From Pleurodeles waltl (lineage: Eukaryota > Chordata > Amphibia > Caudata > Salamandridae): a stretch of 64,000 nt of DNA. This document shows positions 1 to 10,365 of the stretch, in pieces (the stretch's first letter is position 1; every line of letters begins with the position of its first letter). The DNA lies in the NCBI RefSeq assembly GCF_031143425.1, contig NW_027150042.1, positions 62,001-126,000 on the forward strand. The letters are read 5' to 3'. The notes beneath the pieces are model-generated. The model saw only the letters and a program-made list of their open reading frames with translations, was not told the origin of the DNA and searched no databases. The position numbers and the translations under genes are program-made.

Positions 1-1389
1 ACAAATACTTCGCCAGTTGACAAACACCAAGAACTTAGAAATTGTCCCTGGAGCCTAAGTGGCTTCTGCCCCACTAGGAGTCAGATGGGCCTAAAAAAAT
101 AGGCTGATCTGCCTCCAGAGTGGGCAGAAATGGCCATCACTAACGTGCCCCCTTTGGGGGGGCGACCCTTGCCAAAGGTGCCAACCCCCCACACAAAACA
201 CACACACACACACAGGATCCATGGTGCCTAAGTGGATTCTGCCCCCTTTGAGGGCAGATGGGCGTAAAAAGATTGGCCGACCTGCCCCCAAGGAGGAGAA
301 ATGGGCAACAGCTCTGTGCGCCCTTTAGGGGTCGACCCTTGCCAAATGGGGCAAACGGGGGGCACCCCCAGCACTAAACAAAAAAAGGGGAACCAAATAA
401 AAAAAATCCCTGCCGTATTGGTGGTTTCTGCCCTCCTTGGGGGCAGATGGGCTTACAAAAATAGGCCCATCTGCCCCCAAGGGGGGCAGAGATGGCCAAT
501 ACGAAATTTCCCCCTTTGGGGGGCGACCCTTGCCCAAGGGTTGCCCCCAAACACACAAAACACACACACACACCTCACAATCCCTGGCGCCTAGTGGGTT
601 TCGACCCCCCCCCCGGGTGCCCGATCAGCCAAAAACATGCCACCGGGGCAGCAACCCTTGCCTAAGGGATCGCTGCCCTAAAACAAAGAAAATAATTTCC
701 CTGGTGTCTAGTGGTTTTCTCCCCCCCCCCCCCCCCGGGGGGCAGATCGGCCGAAAAATCGGCCGATCTGCCCTCAGGGGGGGCCGAAATACAGAAAAAA
801 TTAGCCCCCATTGGGAGCGACCCTTGCCCAAGGGGCCGCTCCCTGAAATACATGCCAAAAATAATTTCCCTGGTGTCTAGTGTATTTCGGCCCCCCCTGG
901 GGGCAGATCGGCCGAAAAATCAGCCGATCTGACCGAGGGGGGGCCGAAATACGGAAAAAATTTGCCCCCAATCGGAGCGAAAAACTAACACTAAAAAGAA
1001 ATCCCTGGCGCCCGCGATCGTGGAGCAGGAATCCACTGAAAACAGGCACAGGGGAAAGGAAAAACCCCTTCCTTTCCCCCGTGTCTGCTTCCCCCCCAAC
1101 CCCCAAAGAGGGAAGGACTTACCTTAAAGTCCTTTCTCCCTGACGTGCTGGAAGCAAATGGCTTCCAGCGCGTCCCTCGGCAATATTTGATGACGTTGGC
1201 GCGCTGTAAGCGCGCTGATGTCATCGGATTGCCAAGGGGGGGGGTCGGGGGTGGAAGGGGAAGGGATTCTGGGGGGAGCGCTAGCGCTCTCCTCGTGTCC
1301 CAGGTGCAGGACGAGGTGATATCGTCTAAGGCACCCGGGAACCAGTGCCTTGGACGAGATCACCTCGTCCAAGGCACCCTACCGGTTAA
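1..1389. mobile_element. Right end of a piggyBac-like (TTAA) non-autonomous element
   Basis: Non-coding, composed of imperfect units of about 120-190 bp. Each unit starts with a CCCTGGTGCCTAGTGG-like phrase (near 46, 221, 583, 700, 867, 1001) and carries a GGGGGCAGATCGGCC / GGCCGATCTGCCC inverted repeat, often with long C or G runs (for example 719-738). It ends in GGCACCCTACCGG followed by TTAA at 1386-1389. The complete element at 17327-21468 has the same modules and the same kind of end, which supports the family call. The left end lies outside the window. TTAA target sites are diagnostic of piggyBac transposases. The open frames here are by-products of GC-rich palindromes. Confidence 0.6.
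1309..1370. repeat. Terminal hairpin of the TTAA element
   Basis: GGACGAGGTGAT at 1309 pairs with ATCACCTCGTCC ending at 1370, and the arms continue through CGTCTAAGGCAC / GTGCCTTGGACG, giving a stem of about 25 bp just inside the element end. The equivalent hairpin of the complete copy is at 21369-21450. Confidence 0.7.
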
Positions 1390-1559
1390 AGATAGGGTAT
1401 ATCTACTTAGGAAGGATATATATATACACACACAAATGCACGCATGCATACACCCCTACTCTGGCCCACGCAAAGATTGAAACAGGCCAGACATGAAATA
1501 AGGCTAAATGCTTTAGTCCTAGTTTGATGTTTGGCCTGTCCCGGTTTTTAATTCTTTAA

Positions 1560-1923
1560 GGGCCAGATGTATCATTCTTCTCAATAGCGATTACCAAATT
1601 GTGATTTTTTTGTGAACCGCAATTAAGTAATCGCTATTGGAATTAATGAAACTCCAGGAGTTTCATATAGCGATTCGCAGGGGCTCGCAAATGGGCCTAC
1701 CTCATTAATATTCATGAGGTAGGTCGCAATTTGCGACCCATTGTGAATGGCTACAATCACAGGGATGGTGGCCTGCTGGGCTCAGCAGACCACCATGTCT
1801 GTGATTGCTTTTCAATAAAGCAATCTTTTTTTTTTTTTAATGCAGCCCATTTTCCTTAAAGGAAAACAGGATGTATTTTTTTTTAAAATGCATTTTTTAT
1901 TTTTTTAAGAGTAGGCAGTGGTC
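1560..1923. mobile_element. Harbinger-like MITE, 3'-truncated
   Basis: Starts with GGGCCAGATGT directly after TAA. It contains CTCATTAATATTCATGAG, a hairpin around CAGACCACCATG, AAGCAATC, a TTTCCTTAAAGGAAA palindrome and AGAGTAGGCAGTGGTCC, in the same order as the complete copy at 13881-14593. Similarity stops after the GGCAGTGGTCC phrase, so the right terminal repeat is missing. It is non-coding. The three-base TAA/TTA target and GGGCC terminus fit PIF/Harbinger elements. Confidence 0.65.
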
Positions 1924-1974
1924 CGTGTAGCTACAAATCACACCCTCTTGAAGGTCTGTATCTTCTTTAGGCAA

Positions 1975-2195
1975 CTGGGGAGAGGATGTGGCATAACTGC
2001 CAAAGCTGCCGACTTTGGAGCTGGTGAGCTAAGTTTGAGTCTCTGTCTTGGCTCAACGTCCAGTGACTGCACAAATCGCTGAATCTCACTGTGCCTACCA
2101 AAAATGAATGCGTCCTTGTGTGATGTAACTGGTGCTCATGTAAAGCTCTCCAATACCTTCGGGTCAAGTTCACACTATATATAAATGCGTGTTTC
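1975..2195 (+). mobile_element. tRNA-derived SINE, CORE-SINE/MIR-like
   Basis: The head resembles a tRNA gene, with an A-box-like TGGCATAACTGCC near 1988 and a B-box-like AGTTTGAGTCTCTG near 2031. Next come a GTGACTGCACAAATCGCTGAATCTC segment (split here by position only) near 2062 and TCACTGTGCCTACC near 2087, then CATGTAAAGCTCTCC and a tail reaching ATATATAAATG. This order recalls MIR and other CORE-SINEs: tRNA head, the 'GTGCCTCAG'-like core, then the 'CATGTAAAGCGCT' tail. Family naming is from memory. Confidence 0.55.
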
Positions 2196-3089
2196 TCTGT
2201 GTCACATTTAACTTTAGTAAATATAGGTAAAAAAATCACAGAATGTGAAATTATTTTGACTAATGTGACGGGACAGGCACATGATCCTATGTAAGCCAAA
2301 CTGGACATACAGTATATGATGTATGGAGGAGCAAATATAACAATGTGTAACATAACCTGATTTTCTTGTAAAGCGCTGTTATGCCTCTGTGCCAAGGTAG
2401 AGCTACATATAGAACTAAAAACAATGCATTATAGTACAGATTTACTTTTAGATTACATACATACTGGATTTACTGAGGGTTATAAGTGCATGTTTGTGGA
2501 ACCTTGCTTCTTGAAAGTCTGCTACTTTGCATTTTCTGCCCAATTAGGCAAATTCCCCATGCTTCAGTCCCAAGCCTAGGGTTGCTACCAATCTGCCCTT
2601 AAAAATACAGACCAGGTTGGTAAATCATAGCCAGGTGGCAACCGTAGATCCAGCGCTTCTGTAAATGATGGCAGCGCAACTTGAGTATCTGCCCAAAGTA
2701 TGAATTACTGTACAGAGCATAGAAATATAAGAAGTTTCTAGTCATGATGTGACCATCGCTCCACTCTATAAACGAAAGCTTTTTCACATACGTGCTAACA
2801 TAAGAAAGAAGGCACCACAGAGTGTAGGTGAGTGGCATTCCACCTACTATCCAAAGAAGAAGCTGAACTACACAAACTTGAAGAAGTGAATATCATCGCA
2901 CCGCTGGAAAGGCCCACTATCTGAGTCTCCTCATTCATGGTCACTGGTAGTGGTCAAAGTGGGGAGGGTCTGAGGGGCAAAACCTGCCCAGACTTTTTAT
3001 TTTATTTTATTTTATTTTAGAAAAACAGTTTTCCTACTTTTTGTGAAAAGACAACAATCCCGGGATGGTTAATTCAGAGAGATGATATG
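2196..3089. other. Unassigned AT-rich stretch with a (TTTTA)n tract
   Basis: I recognise no gene or repeat family here. A pentamer run of TTTTA lies at about 2996-3020. The open frames are short and lack recognisable domains. Confidence 0.5.
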
Positions 3090-3237
3090 ATTCAGCTGAA
3101 GTGTTAGGCAGTGAGTCTCCTGTGCTGTGAAACCAAGGTTGGGACAGACAGCTTAACAAGCCTTCTTGCCAGGGTGGATGCTTCCCTGAAAGAAATTTAA
3201 ATGTGCTCAACTGGATAATCTGCACATGTAAATGGTG
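3090..3237. repeat. 148-bp direct repeat outside the Ty3 3' LTR (copy 1)
   Basis: It runs from TTCAGCTGAAGTG to CACATGTAAATGGTGC and matches 10218-10365 in the same orientation with few differences. Shared phrases include GGGACAGACAGCTTAACAAG and GCTTCCCTGAAAGAAATTTA. It lies beyond the LTR on this side, and copy 2 lies beyond the LTR on the other side. Confidence 0.75.
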
Positions 3238-3399
3238 CGATTCCACATTGATTGTATATAATAAGTCTTTCTTTAACATCTCCTTAATTCATAAACCGTC
3301 TTCCCTCCATCAGAGCTGACTGTTTATGTTTTTTTTACATCATACATTCTATGACATACTAACATTCTTTAAAGACCCACTTACATAACCATTACCACA
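3238..3399 (-). repeat. 3' LTR of the Ty3/gypsy remnant
   Basis: On the minus strand it begins TGTGGTAATGGTTATG at 3399. It ends in a segment containing AATGTGGAATCG near 3238. It matches 10045-10216, the presumed 5' LTR. It is directly preceded on the minus strand by a purine tract (3401-3417), as expected for the plus-strand primer site of an LTR retrotransposon. At about 160-175 bp it is a short LTR. Confidence 0.7.
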
Positions 3400-3400
3400 C

Positions 3401-3417
3401 AACTTCCCCCTTTAATA
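3401..3417 (-). other. Polypurine tract of the Ty3/gypsy element
   Basis: The minus strand reads AAAGGGGGAAGTTG immediately before the LTR start TGTGG, the expected position for plus-strand priming. Confidence 0.65.
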
Positions 3418-3537
3418 ACCCAAAAAAATAACTTCACATTTCTCAGCATTAACCTTTACATACTAACTAAATTATATTTGTTATTATACAATACTGTTTT
3501 CTCAAAAATAACTTTCTTGGTTTTTATTTACATACAT

Positions 3538-4449
3538 AGGCCCTTATTACGAGTGTGGCAGTCTTAAGGCACCATACTCGCAGTAGCGGTCTTACCGTCA
3601 CACTCCTGGCGGTAAAGACCGCCGCATTACAAGTTTGGTGGTTTGGCAGAAGCCAAAACGCCATAATACCGCCAGCCCCACTGGTGCGATCGGAACGCCG
3701 CGGCCGGCGGGATACCAAAGACCGCTGGCCGTATTACAAGGCAGCAGATCACCAGGCTTTTCGCGGCAGTCTCCACGCCATGAAAACCCTGGCGGTAATG
3801 CACCAGGTGACAGGAATCCCCATTCCTGTTGCCGGCACACGCACCCCCAAACGTCCACACACTTGACGACACACACCCTCAAACACCCCCACTCGCTTGC
3901 ATGCATACGCACCCCCCCTCTGCATTCATACACACACACCCCTGCATACATACACACCCCTATCCTCCTCATCCATGCACACACACACCCCCACACATGC
4001 ATACAGTCACACACACACGCATGTACTCTCATTATGACACACACACACGTGCTCGTACACATACACACCACACACATGCACCTACCACCCCCTTTCGGTC
4101 AGTCCACCTACCTGTATGGGTCGGACAGCAGTCCAAATTGAGGTGGTCATCCGGGAGGGGGTGAATGTCGGCGGTTCTAATGCCGCACCGCCCTGGAAGG
4201 ACCGGCGTGCCATATCACTTCTCATAATATGGTGGGTGGAGTTGTTGTGGTGTCGCAGTGCTGACGGTGGAACCGCCTCTCACCCGCTGTCGGTCAGGTC
4301 GACGGTGTCGGATTTCTGCCTGCTTATGTCTAGAAATTTGTTGCTGACTCGTAATATGGCGATCTTTGGACCTCCACCACTGGCGGTCTTTTGGCGCCTG
4401 CTTCGACGGCGGTCTTCGCAAAAGATCGCCGATGTCGAAATGAGCACCT
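3538..4449. mobile_element. Non-autonomous DNA element (GCGGTAATACCGCC family) inserted in the Ty3 3' region
   Basis: It starts AGGCCCTTATTACGAG and ends TCGAAATGAGCACCT, which are imperfect terminal inverted repeats. The body is full of short inverted motifs such as GGCGGTAAAGACCGCC, GGCGGTCTT and CGCCATAATACCGCC. The centre (about 3838-4080) is a CA-rich microsatellite with CACACAC and CATACA runs. Related elements are at 39146-40106, 45451-46076 and the end at 30310-30715. It is non-coding, and the long open frames through the CA tract are composition artefacts. I assign it to Harbinger-like elements tentatively, because no clean target duplication is visible. Confidence 0.6.
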
Positions 4450-4469
4450 CAGTCTTTTAATTTCATTTG

Positions 4470-5700
4470 AACTTTTATGTGCCTGCCATATCTGCCTCAT
4501 TTGCTTCTGTTATCACATGTTATACTACACTTGCCTCTACTCTGATCATTCACTAACTTACTCATTGGTTCTTGATTCTCCACTTCTTTGTCATTACTTT
4601 GAGCTTCATTACTATCATGCATCCAATCATAATTTATTTTATTTACTACTTCATATTTTTGTTTATGTTTGGCCAAACAACTCGGATGCCACACCTTTCC
4701 ATCACTTAATAATGCAGAGCTACAAAATAATTTACACAGTTACATGGGCTCAGAGAATCTACTTTCACCTTTACGTACTTTACAGTCTTTTTTCACTTTG
4801 CCCCACAAACCAATTTCCACTATATTACTTTAACATTCTATTTCCTATTGTACCATACTTTATAGGCTTGTTTAGCTGCTATAAGCGTATGTTTTACATT
4901 CTCAGGAGATCACTCTGCAACTCTACTTGCAGGCAAGCATGCCACTTCTTTGTTTATGGGTTCCCGACCTCTCATTATCACAAAGAGACTTTTCCTAGTG
5001 CTACCACTAGGAGTTATTCTGTAAGCCCAAATATGTTTTTTACTTCCATTTCCCAATTCACACCACTTCTAATAGCCAATTATATAGTCCCTTTTATGAC
5101 ACGATTAAAGCGTTCCACTAAACCATTTCCTTCAGGATGACATACAGAAGTTGATTTATGAATAATACCATTCCTATCCAAAAACATCTTGAATGCTTGC
5201 GCCGTGAATTGTAGACCATTGTCTGATATTATACATTTTGGTAAACCTTCCTTCATAAATATTTTAGCTAGAAATCATATTACATCTCCACAATGTACAT
5301 TATCAGTTATTTCTATTTCTGGCCATGTTGTAAAATGATCCATAACAACAATAATGTATTTCTTTTCAAAATTATTATTCTTAGTTGGTCCCATGAAGTC
5401 AATACCAATTTTCTTCCTTGGCATATTGGGACACGGCACAGGTCATAATGGTGGTTTCTAAGTTTTTTATGTTTTGACAGATTTTTTGCAGTCCAAACAC
5501 TCTCGCACTAATCTTTCAACATCACTATTTAACCCTGGCCACCAACAAATATTGTTTATCCTTGTCTTTGTTTTTGAAATGCCTATATGTCCTTCATGAC
5601 ACAATTCAATACTTTTACCTCGTAATGATGCTGGTTGGACACATCTTCCACATCTGAATAACAGACCTTGTTCTTTACTCAGTTCATCACAAATCTCCCC
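4470..5700 (-). pseudogene. Ty3/gypsy integrase (broken)
   Basis: Translated on the minus strand, this is the integrase part of a Ty3-like pol. From high to low coordinate there is an HHCC zinc-binding segment (CHEGHIGIS, then VRECLDCKK, about 5480-5610). Next is the catalytic core, with DFMGPTK...VVMDHFTTWPE (about 5325-5400) and IISDNGLQFTA (about 5205-5240). The region of the third acidic residue reads PEGNGLVERFNRVIK (about 5100-5145). A conserved AYRITPSGSTRKSLF-like C-terminal segment follows (about 4960-5010). Integrase joins the cDNA ends to host DNA. Several in-frame stops, for example after the core GDVI segment, show it is dead. The plus-strand frame at 4391-5140 is only its antisense shadow. 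Confidence 0.85.
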
Positions 5701-5715
5701 AAAACTGCTACCTGT

Positions 5716-6260
5716 TTAATTTAATTGCCTCTTCTCCGGCCAACCTTTATTCACATATACCAGAATTATTTGCAACTCTTTCTCCCCTTTTATAGCTTCT
5801 CTCCATTCATGTTCATTAATTTCAATGATTCCATCATTAAACAATATAGCCACACACTCTTCATCTTCCACAGTGTCTCCTGCTTTATCTGAAGGTAATG
5901 GCATACAACTCAAAAAATCTGCCACTCTATTTCTGATCCCAGGTATATATTGTACATCATAATTAAAATCTAATAATTTTATAGACATCCTAGCTAGTCT
6001 GGGTGACACTCTTTGTAATCCCATAGTAGTAAGTACCCTGGTCAATGGTTTATGATCCGTTCTCACAGTTACTTTGTATCCCCATACATACTGGCAAAAA
6101 TGGTTTAATCCCCATATACACGCAGGTGTTTCTCTTTCTATGATGGAATATTTTTCCTCTGCCTTAGATATAGCTTGTGATGCAAAACCAACAATCCACT
6201 ATTTTTATCATCATGATGAGGGAAGACTGCACCAATACCTTTTGTATTGCAGGTCTCGAA
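5716..6260 (-). pseudogene. Ty3/gypsy RNase H domain (5'-broken)
   Basis: The minus strand encodes KAEEKYSIIERETPACIWGL, then VWGYKVTVRTDHKPL, VSPRLARMSIKLLDF, and YIPGIRNRVADFLS. These are the typical RNase H order of Ty3/gypsy pol: the Glu of the S-x-x-E-x-x-Y region, the TDHKPL strand, and the final Asp in VADFLS. RNase H removes the RNA template during cDNA synthesis. An acidic tail of about 60 residues links to integrase. The domain's N-terminal edge is lost where foreign sequence begins near 6260. The reading frame shifts at about 6066. Confidence 0.85.
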
Positions 6261-7340
6261 AAATCGTAAAAATTTTACTATACCTGCAGATCGAGTAGCT
6301 TGAATCATCCACTCGACTTAACTGTATTGTATTTGACCCAGAAACGGGTCTCAAATTGTGTGATCCTAGGCAAATATTGTATTTTACAGTCACCTTTTTT
6401 TCATTCTCACATATGAGTGCACCGTCAAATATGTTCAGCATTTCTGCTGTAAAAAATCCTCTTTTGTTTGATTACATACACTAAACATTTGTTCCATGTA
6501 TAATACATCTAGCCCACATATAGGGTACACATGATCTATGCATGACTTGCATCTTAGTTTACTAATAGCTTTGCCATGAGGGCAGGAGTGTTTATCAGTT
6601 TATGTTTAAACACTAGCTTTTACTAAATATATTACTAAAGCATGATGTGGTAGCGCACTGTCATTTACAGACAGTAAAGTTCCAAGCAATGTCTAAAAAC
6701 CTTCCCACTAACTTGCAGCTTTACTGATAAAACTATATAGTGTATTACCAATAATCTGTGAAAATTGGTTTTTAGAAAACATTTATCATTTGCACATCAC
6801 CAAGTAAAGTGTTCTGACTTTTTTCATCCTATTAAAACATTTTTTTCATCACACAGAAGTAGAAAAAATGGTCTTTCACAGCTACTGAAGTATATTTTGA
6901 AATGTTTGTAAAGTTGACTTAGTTATATAAATGTTGTGTGTTAGGAAAAAACCTGATACCAAAACCCTTTCATTTCACATAGGTCATGCAGTTCACCTTA
7001 CAAACTCCTGGAACTCTGCAGTCACAAGGAAAAGTATTTGCATTGCAAGATGACAAACTGACTTTTGACATCTGTCTCTGAACACAGAGCAAATGTGACA
7101 AGAACACGATTTAGGGGCATCTTAATTGTTAATTCAGTTTCTGACTGAACAGAACACCTGTTCTTTGTCCACTCGCCACGAGGGTCGAGTGGAATCTAAA
7201 AATAGCTCAACCTCATAAAATAAAACTCGCCATAGCGCCATAGCGACTGGTTGAGAAGGTTTTTCCCAACCCTGTGCTGGCATCAGGATTAATGTGTATT
7301 TTACGCATGGAATCAAATCTCTTTAAAAATGGTGCATTAC
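6260..7340. repeat. Non-Ty3 insertion between RNase H and RT
   Basis: About 1.1 kb of AT-rich sequence separates the RT and RNase H coding remnants, which should be contiguous. The part from about 6640 to 7140 resembles 13128-13600. Shared phrases include GCATG(A/G)TGTGGTAGC, AAAACTATA(T/C)AG, GATCCTATTAAA, AATGTTNTGTG and CAGCAAATGTG followed by AGAACA(C/A)GATTTAG. It is a dispersed repeat of unknown class with no coding signal. Exact boundaries and target duplication were not resolved. Confidence 0.5.
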
Positions 7341-7344
7341 TTAT

Positions 7345-8180
7345 CTATTTTTAAAGTTTTACAAATTCCTCTTGGCATTCTACTGTCCACACAAATCTTA
7401 CTTTGTTTTTAATAAGTTGTCTTATAGCATATGTTTTTTCGGAATTTGTTTTTTACAAATTCCGAATAGAACTCTACCAAGCCTAAAAAAGCTCTCATAT
7501 CGTCTTTGTTTTCTGGAGATGGAGCATTCTGAATGGTTTTCACTAACTCTAGTTTTGGTTTTATTCCTTCCCCACTTATTTCATATCCTAGATACTTCAC
7601 TTCTCTCACTGCTATTTTACATTTTTTATATTTTGCAGGAAGACCCTTCTTTTCAAAGATTTCTTAAACTTGTTTTAATTTCTCATCATGTTCTTCCTTT
7701 GTTTTTTCCATAGTTAACACATCATCCTAAAAAAATATACACTTTTGATATTTTCTAACAAATTACTCATTATCCTTTTTTCTACTGTAAGGATGTAACA
7801 TCACCTGATGATCTACAGATTTGAAATCTATTGCAGAAAACCAACTCATTTTTCTTGTATTATCAAACATCTCATTAATTTTTGGTATTGGGTATTGATC
7901 GACCAATATATTTTTATTCAATTTTCTTAAGTCAACACATAGTCTAACCTTTCCATTCACTTGTCTCACAACCACTAACGGAGAAACGTATTCAACTGAT
8001 TCCACCGGTTCAGTTATACCATCTTCCATTAACCGTTTCAGTTCAAACAATACCACGTCTTTCATAGAAAACAGTACATATCACACTTTATAAATACAAG
8101 GTTTAGAATCATCCTTTAGTTCTATTTTATGGCAAAGAACATTCAAACACCCAACTTTTCCTGAAAACACTTTTGGATAA
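7345..8180 (-). pseudogene. Ty3/gypsy reverse transcriptase (broken)
   Basis: Minus-strand frames give VSPLVVVRQVNGKVRLCVDL, then RKLNKNILVDQYPIPKINEM and WFSAIDFKSVDHQVMLH (about 7800-8010). These are RT fingers and palm, with the first catalytic Asp in AIDFKS. The second catalytic pair is at about 7725, in the context D-D-V-L-T-M, but the codon directly before the pair is TAG. The connection segment VKYLGYEISGEGIKPK and DDMRAFLGLVEFYSEFV follow at 7440-7600. RT copies the element RNA into cDNA. The stop inside the active-site motif and at least one frameshift make it non-functional. Confidence 0.88.
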
Positions 8181-8630
8181 CTTTCTAACATTTGTACCAT
8201 CTCAGTGGAGAAATGCTCACTCTCAATAGATGTACTGTTGGGGTTTAAAATAACGCCTAACTTCCCTTGGCCCTCCCATCCCAATACTGATGGGCCCCTT
8301 TCTGCTATATATAACTTGCACATTGCTTTTCTTCCTTTGAATTCAAACTCAATATTTCGGTACCCCATTAATTCAATTCTTTCACCTGTGCAACTTTTTG
8401 CTTTTACATCCTTTTTTTCCTAAATGTTCACCAAAATGTTTCAAGAACTTTTTATGCCACACAGTCCTATTGATAATAGTAAATGGTGAACTGGAATCCA
8501 CAATCACATTTAGTATAATTCCTTGCATATTTATTTCACACACACGTTTTTTTCTTGCCCCCTGCTCAATATCTAAAATATCATATTCTATGCAAAATAC
8601 ACCACCTGTATCTGTATCTTCGTCTTTGCC
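8181..8630 (-). pseudogene. Ty3/gypsy aspartic protease and protease-RT linker
   Basis: The minus-strand translation contains a retropepsin-like active-site segment IVDSSSPFTIINRTVW (about 8465-8515), where family members usually have D-S/T-G. About 70 residues later comes PSVLGWEGQGKLGV (about 8250-8290), comparable to the LLG flap-end motif. The linker YPKVFSGKVGCLNVLCHKI leads into RT, matching the usual FPxVFxGxLG...HxI pattern of gypsy pol. The protease would mature Gag and Pol. The Gly-to-Ser change at the active site and a frame break near 8370-8440 argue that it is inactive. Confidence 0.7.
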
Positions 8631-8633
8631 ATC

Positions 8634-9430
8634 CTAACTCGATTGAGATTGCTCCTCCTCTTGAATGTACTTAACTTTAACATTTGTATTGTTTCCACAC
8701 ACTCTTGCATAGTGTCCTATCCGATTACAAACTGAACACTTTTGATTTTTTTGCTGGACATTTCTTGTTGTCAGCTTAGTGCTGTACACTTCCACAGTGG
8801 TAACACTTCTTACGTTCACTACGGTTATTCTGTTTAATCGCATCTTTGCCTTTTTCTTTAGTAGAATTATTCTTAATATATTTTTTCTCCTTTAATGATG
8901 TTCAATTGTTTAAATTCTTGTAATTCTCCCACCACAACCCTAGCACATTGCCCAGTAGGTTCTGCTTTCTTTACCAGTGCAATGACTTCCTTTAATGGGG
9001 TTTCACCATTTACCCATAACTTATCTTGAATATTTGGATTTCTCACATGCGTTATTATTTGATCACAAATAAGTTCCTCTTGCAACACTCCAAATCTGCT
9101 AGTTTTTCACTAAATGCTTGTCCGCGGACAGATACTCATCCACATTTTCCAATTTTCCCTGTTTCTGCTTGAAAAATGTATATTGATCCACGACAACAAA
9201 TACTATTGGAGAAAAGTGAGTATCTAAATCCTCTAACGCTAACCTCCTTCTTCTTCACGTCTAATTGTTTTATCCATTTCATTGTAAATTTTCAGACCCC
9301 CTTGGACCAATACAGTGAAATAATATTTTCCTTTTCTTGCCTGTTGAAAACTCCTCCTCATCAAATGCCTCAATATAATTACAAAAATACTCTTTCCATT
9401 TTTGCCATCTCATTGATGGTTCACCCTTAG
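8634..9430 (-). pseudogene. Ty3/gypsy gag with CCHC zinc knuckle
   Basis: The capsid-like part at about 9300-9430 reads RWQKWKEYFCNYIEAF and then KRKILFHCIG, the retrotransposon Gag pattern. Frame 8873-9088 continues with ICDQIITHVRNPNIQDKLW and LKEVIALVKKAE. Frame 8634-8843 carries the knuckle CSVCNRIGHYARVC (C-x2-C-x4-H-x4-C) followed by an acidic tail ending in a stop at 8634. Gag packages the RNA into particles, and the knuckle binds RNA. Frameshifts near 8850-8870, 9090-9110 and 9230-9290 break it. The start is not resolved. Confidence 0.8.
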
Positions 9431-9439
9431 CAAGAAGAA

Positions 9440-10044
9440 ATGGTCATAACGTGCACTGTATTGATCCAATAATATACACCACACCTTTAATAATGTTTTT
9501 TTTTAAATGTTGAAGAAATTGAATTTTTGTAATGTAATAACACTAAACTTTGAGATCGCACCGATATTCCTGCACTTGTCTTACTATGATTGTGTGCTGC
9601 CTGACAATGTCCTGTTGCAATCATGCATAGCCCTGCGATCCACACACTCTGTTGATAATTTAAATATGGTGGCACACACATTTACGAGGTCATGTACGTG
9701 ACCCTTGCGGTGTTGCGGCGTGATACGTCACTGTAGGTCGATATGACTCATGGGCTCTGCAGTGCTCCTAACAGCAGCTCACACCTCCGATTGCTCCACG
9801 CTCCACAGCAGTTTGTGCCTCCGATTGAGCTCGACTGCTCCGTCACGCTGTCATTTTCAGTATGAAAATAATGTTAAATACTTACTGTTGGTACTTTATG
9901 AATCTGGCAGTCAGGTATCGGGTAAAATCCAATCTTTGCATATTTTCCTTTGTGGTTTTGATCACCAATAATTTTTTCCTATTGCTTTTTTTTTTATGTA
10001 GTGGTATAGGGGCTGAAAATGCTGTTTCCGCTCATCAGCAATTC
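9440..10044 (-). other. Putative Ty3 leader region, no clear gene
   Basis: Lies between the gag remnant and the 5' LTR on the minus strand. I could not identify a primer-binding site by eye. Part of it (9700-9860) is GC-richer than its surroundings and may be unrelated insertion. Confidence 0.35.
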
Positions 10045-10216
10045 TGTAGTAACGATTCCACATTGAATGTATATAATAAGTCTTTATTTAACAGCCCCTT
10101 ACACCATAAACCATCTTCCCTCCGTCAGAGCTGCATTTCAACTGGCTGTTTATGTTTCTATGACATACTAAAACTCTAACATTCTTTAAAAACCCACTTG
10201 CATAACCATTACCACA
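10045..10216 (-). repeat. 5' LTR of the Ty3/gypsy remnant
   Basis: The minus strand runs from TGTGGTAATGGTTATG (10216) to GGAATCGTTACTACA (10045), giving TG...CA ends. It includes AATAAAGACTTATTATATAC, a plausible polyadenylation signal in R. It matches 3238-3399, with small indels and substitutions indicating age. Confidence 0.7.
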
Positions 10217-10217
10217 G

Positions 10218-10365
10218 CTTCAGCTGTAGTTTAAGGCAGGAAGTCTCCTGTGTTGTGAAACCAAAGATGGGACAGACAGCTTAACAAGCCTTCTTGCCTG
10301 GGTGAATGCTTCCCTGAAAGAAATTTAAATGTGCTCAACTGGTTAATCTGCACATGTAAAGGGTG
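10218..10365. repeat. 148-bp direct repeat outside the Ty3 5' LTR (copy 2)
   Basis: Same sequence and orientation as 3090-3237. It abuts the LTR start at 10216 almost exactly. Confidence 0.75.

Noticed and set aside
1..1372. Overlapping frames on both strands near the window start
   Set aside because: Palindromic GC-rich modules give mirror-image frames; no domain.
3598..4164. Frames of 80-168 codons rich in His/Thr or Cys/Val
   Set aside because: Translation of the CA-rich core of a DNA element.
4391..5140. 249-codon plus-strand frame, the longest in the first 30 kb
   Set aside because: Antisense to the Ty3 integrase remnant, whose minus-strand motifs are recognisable.
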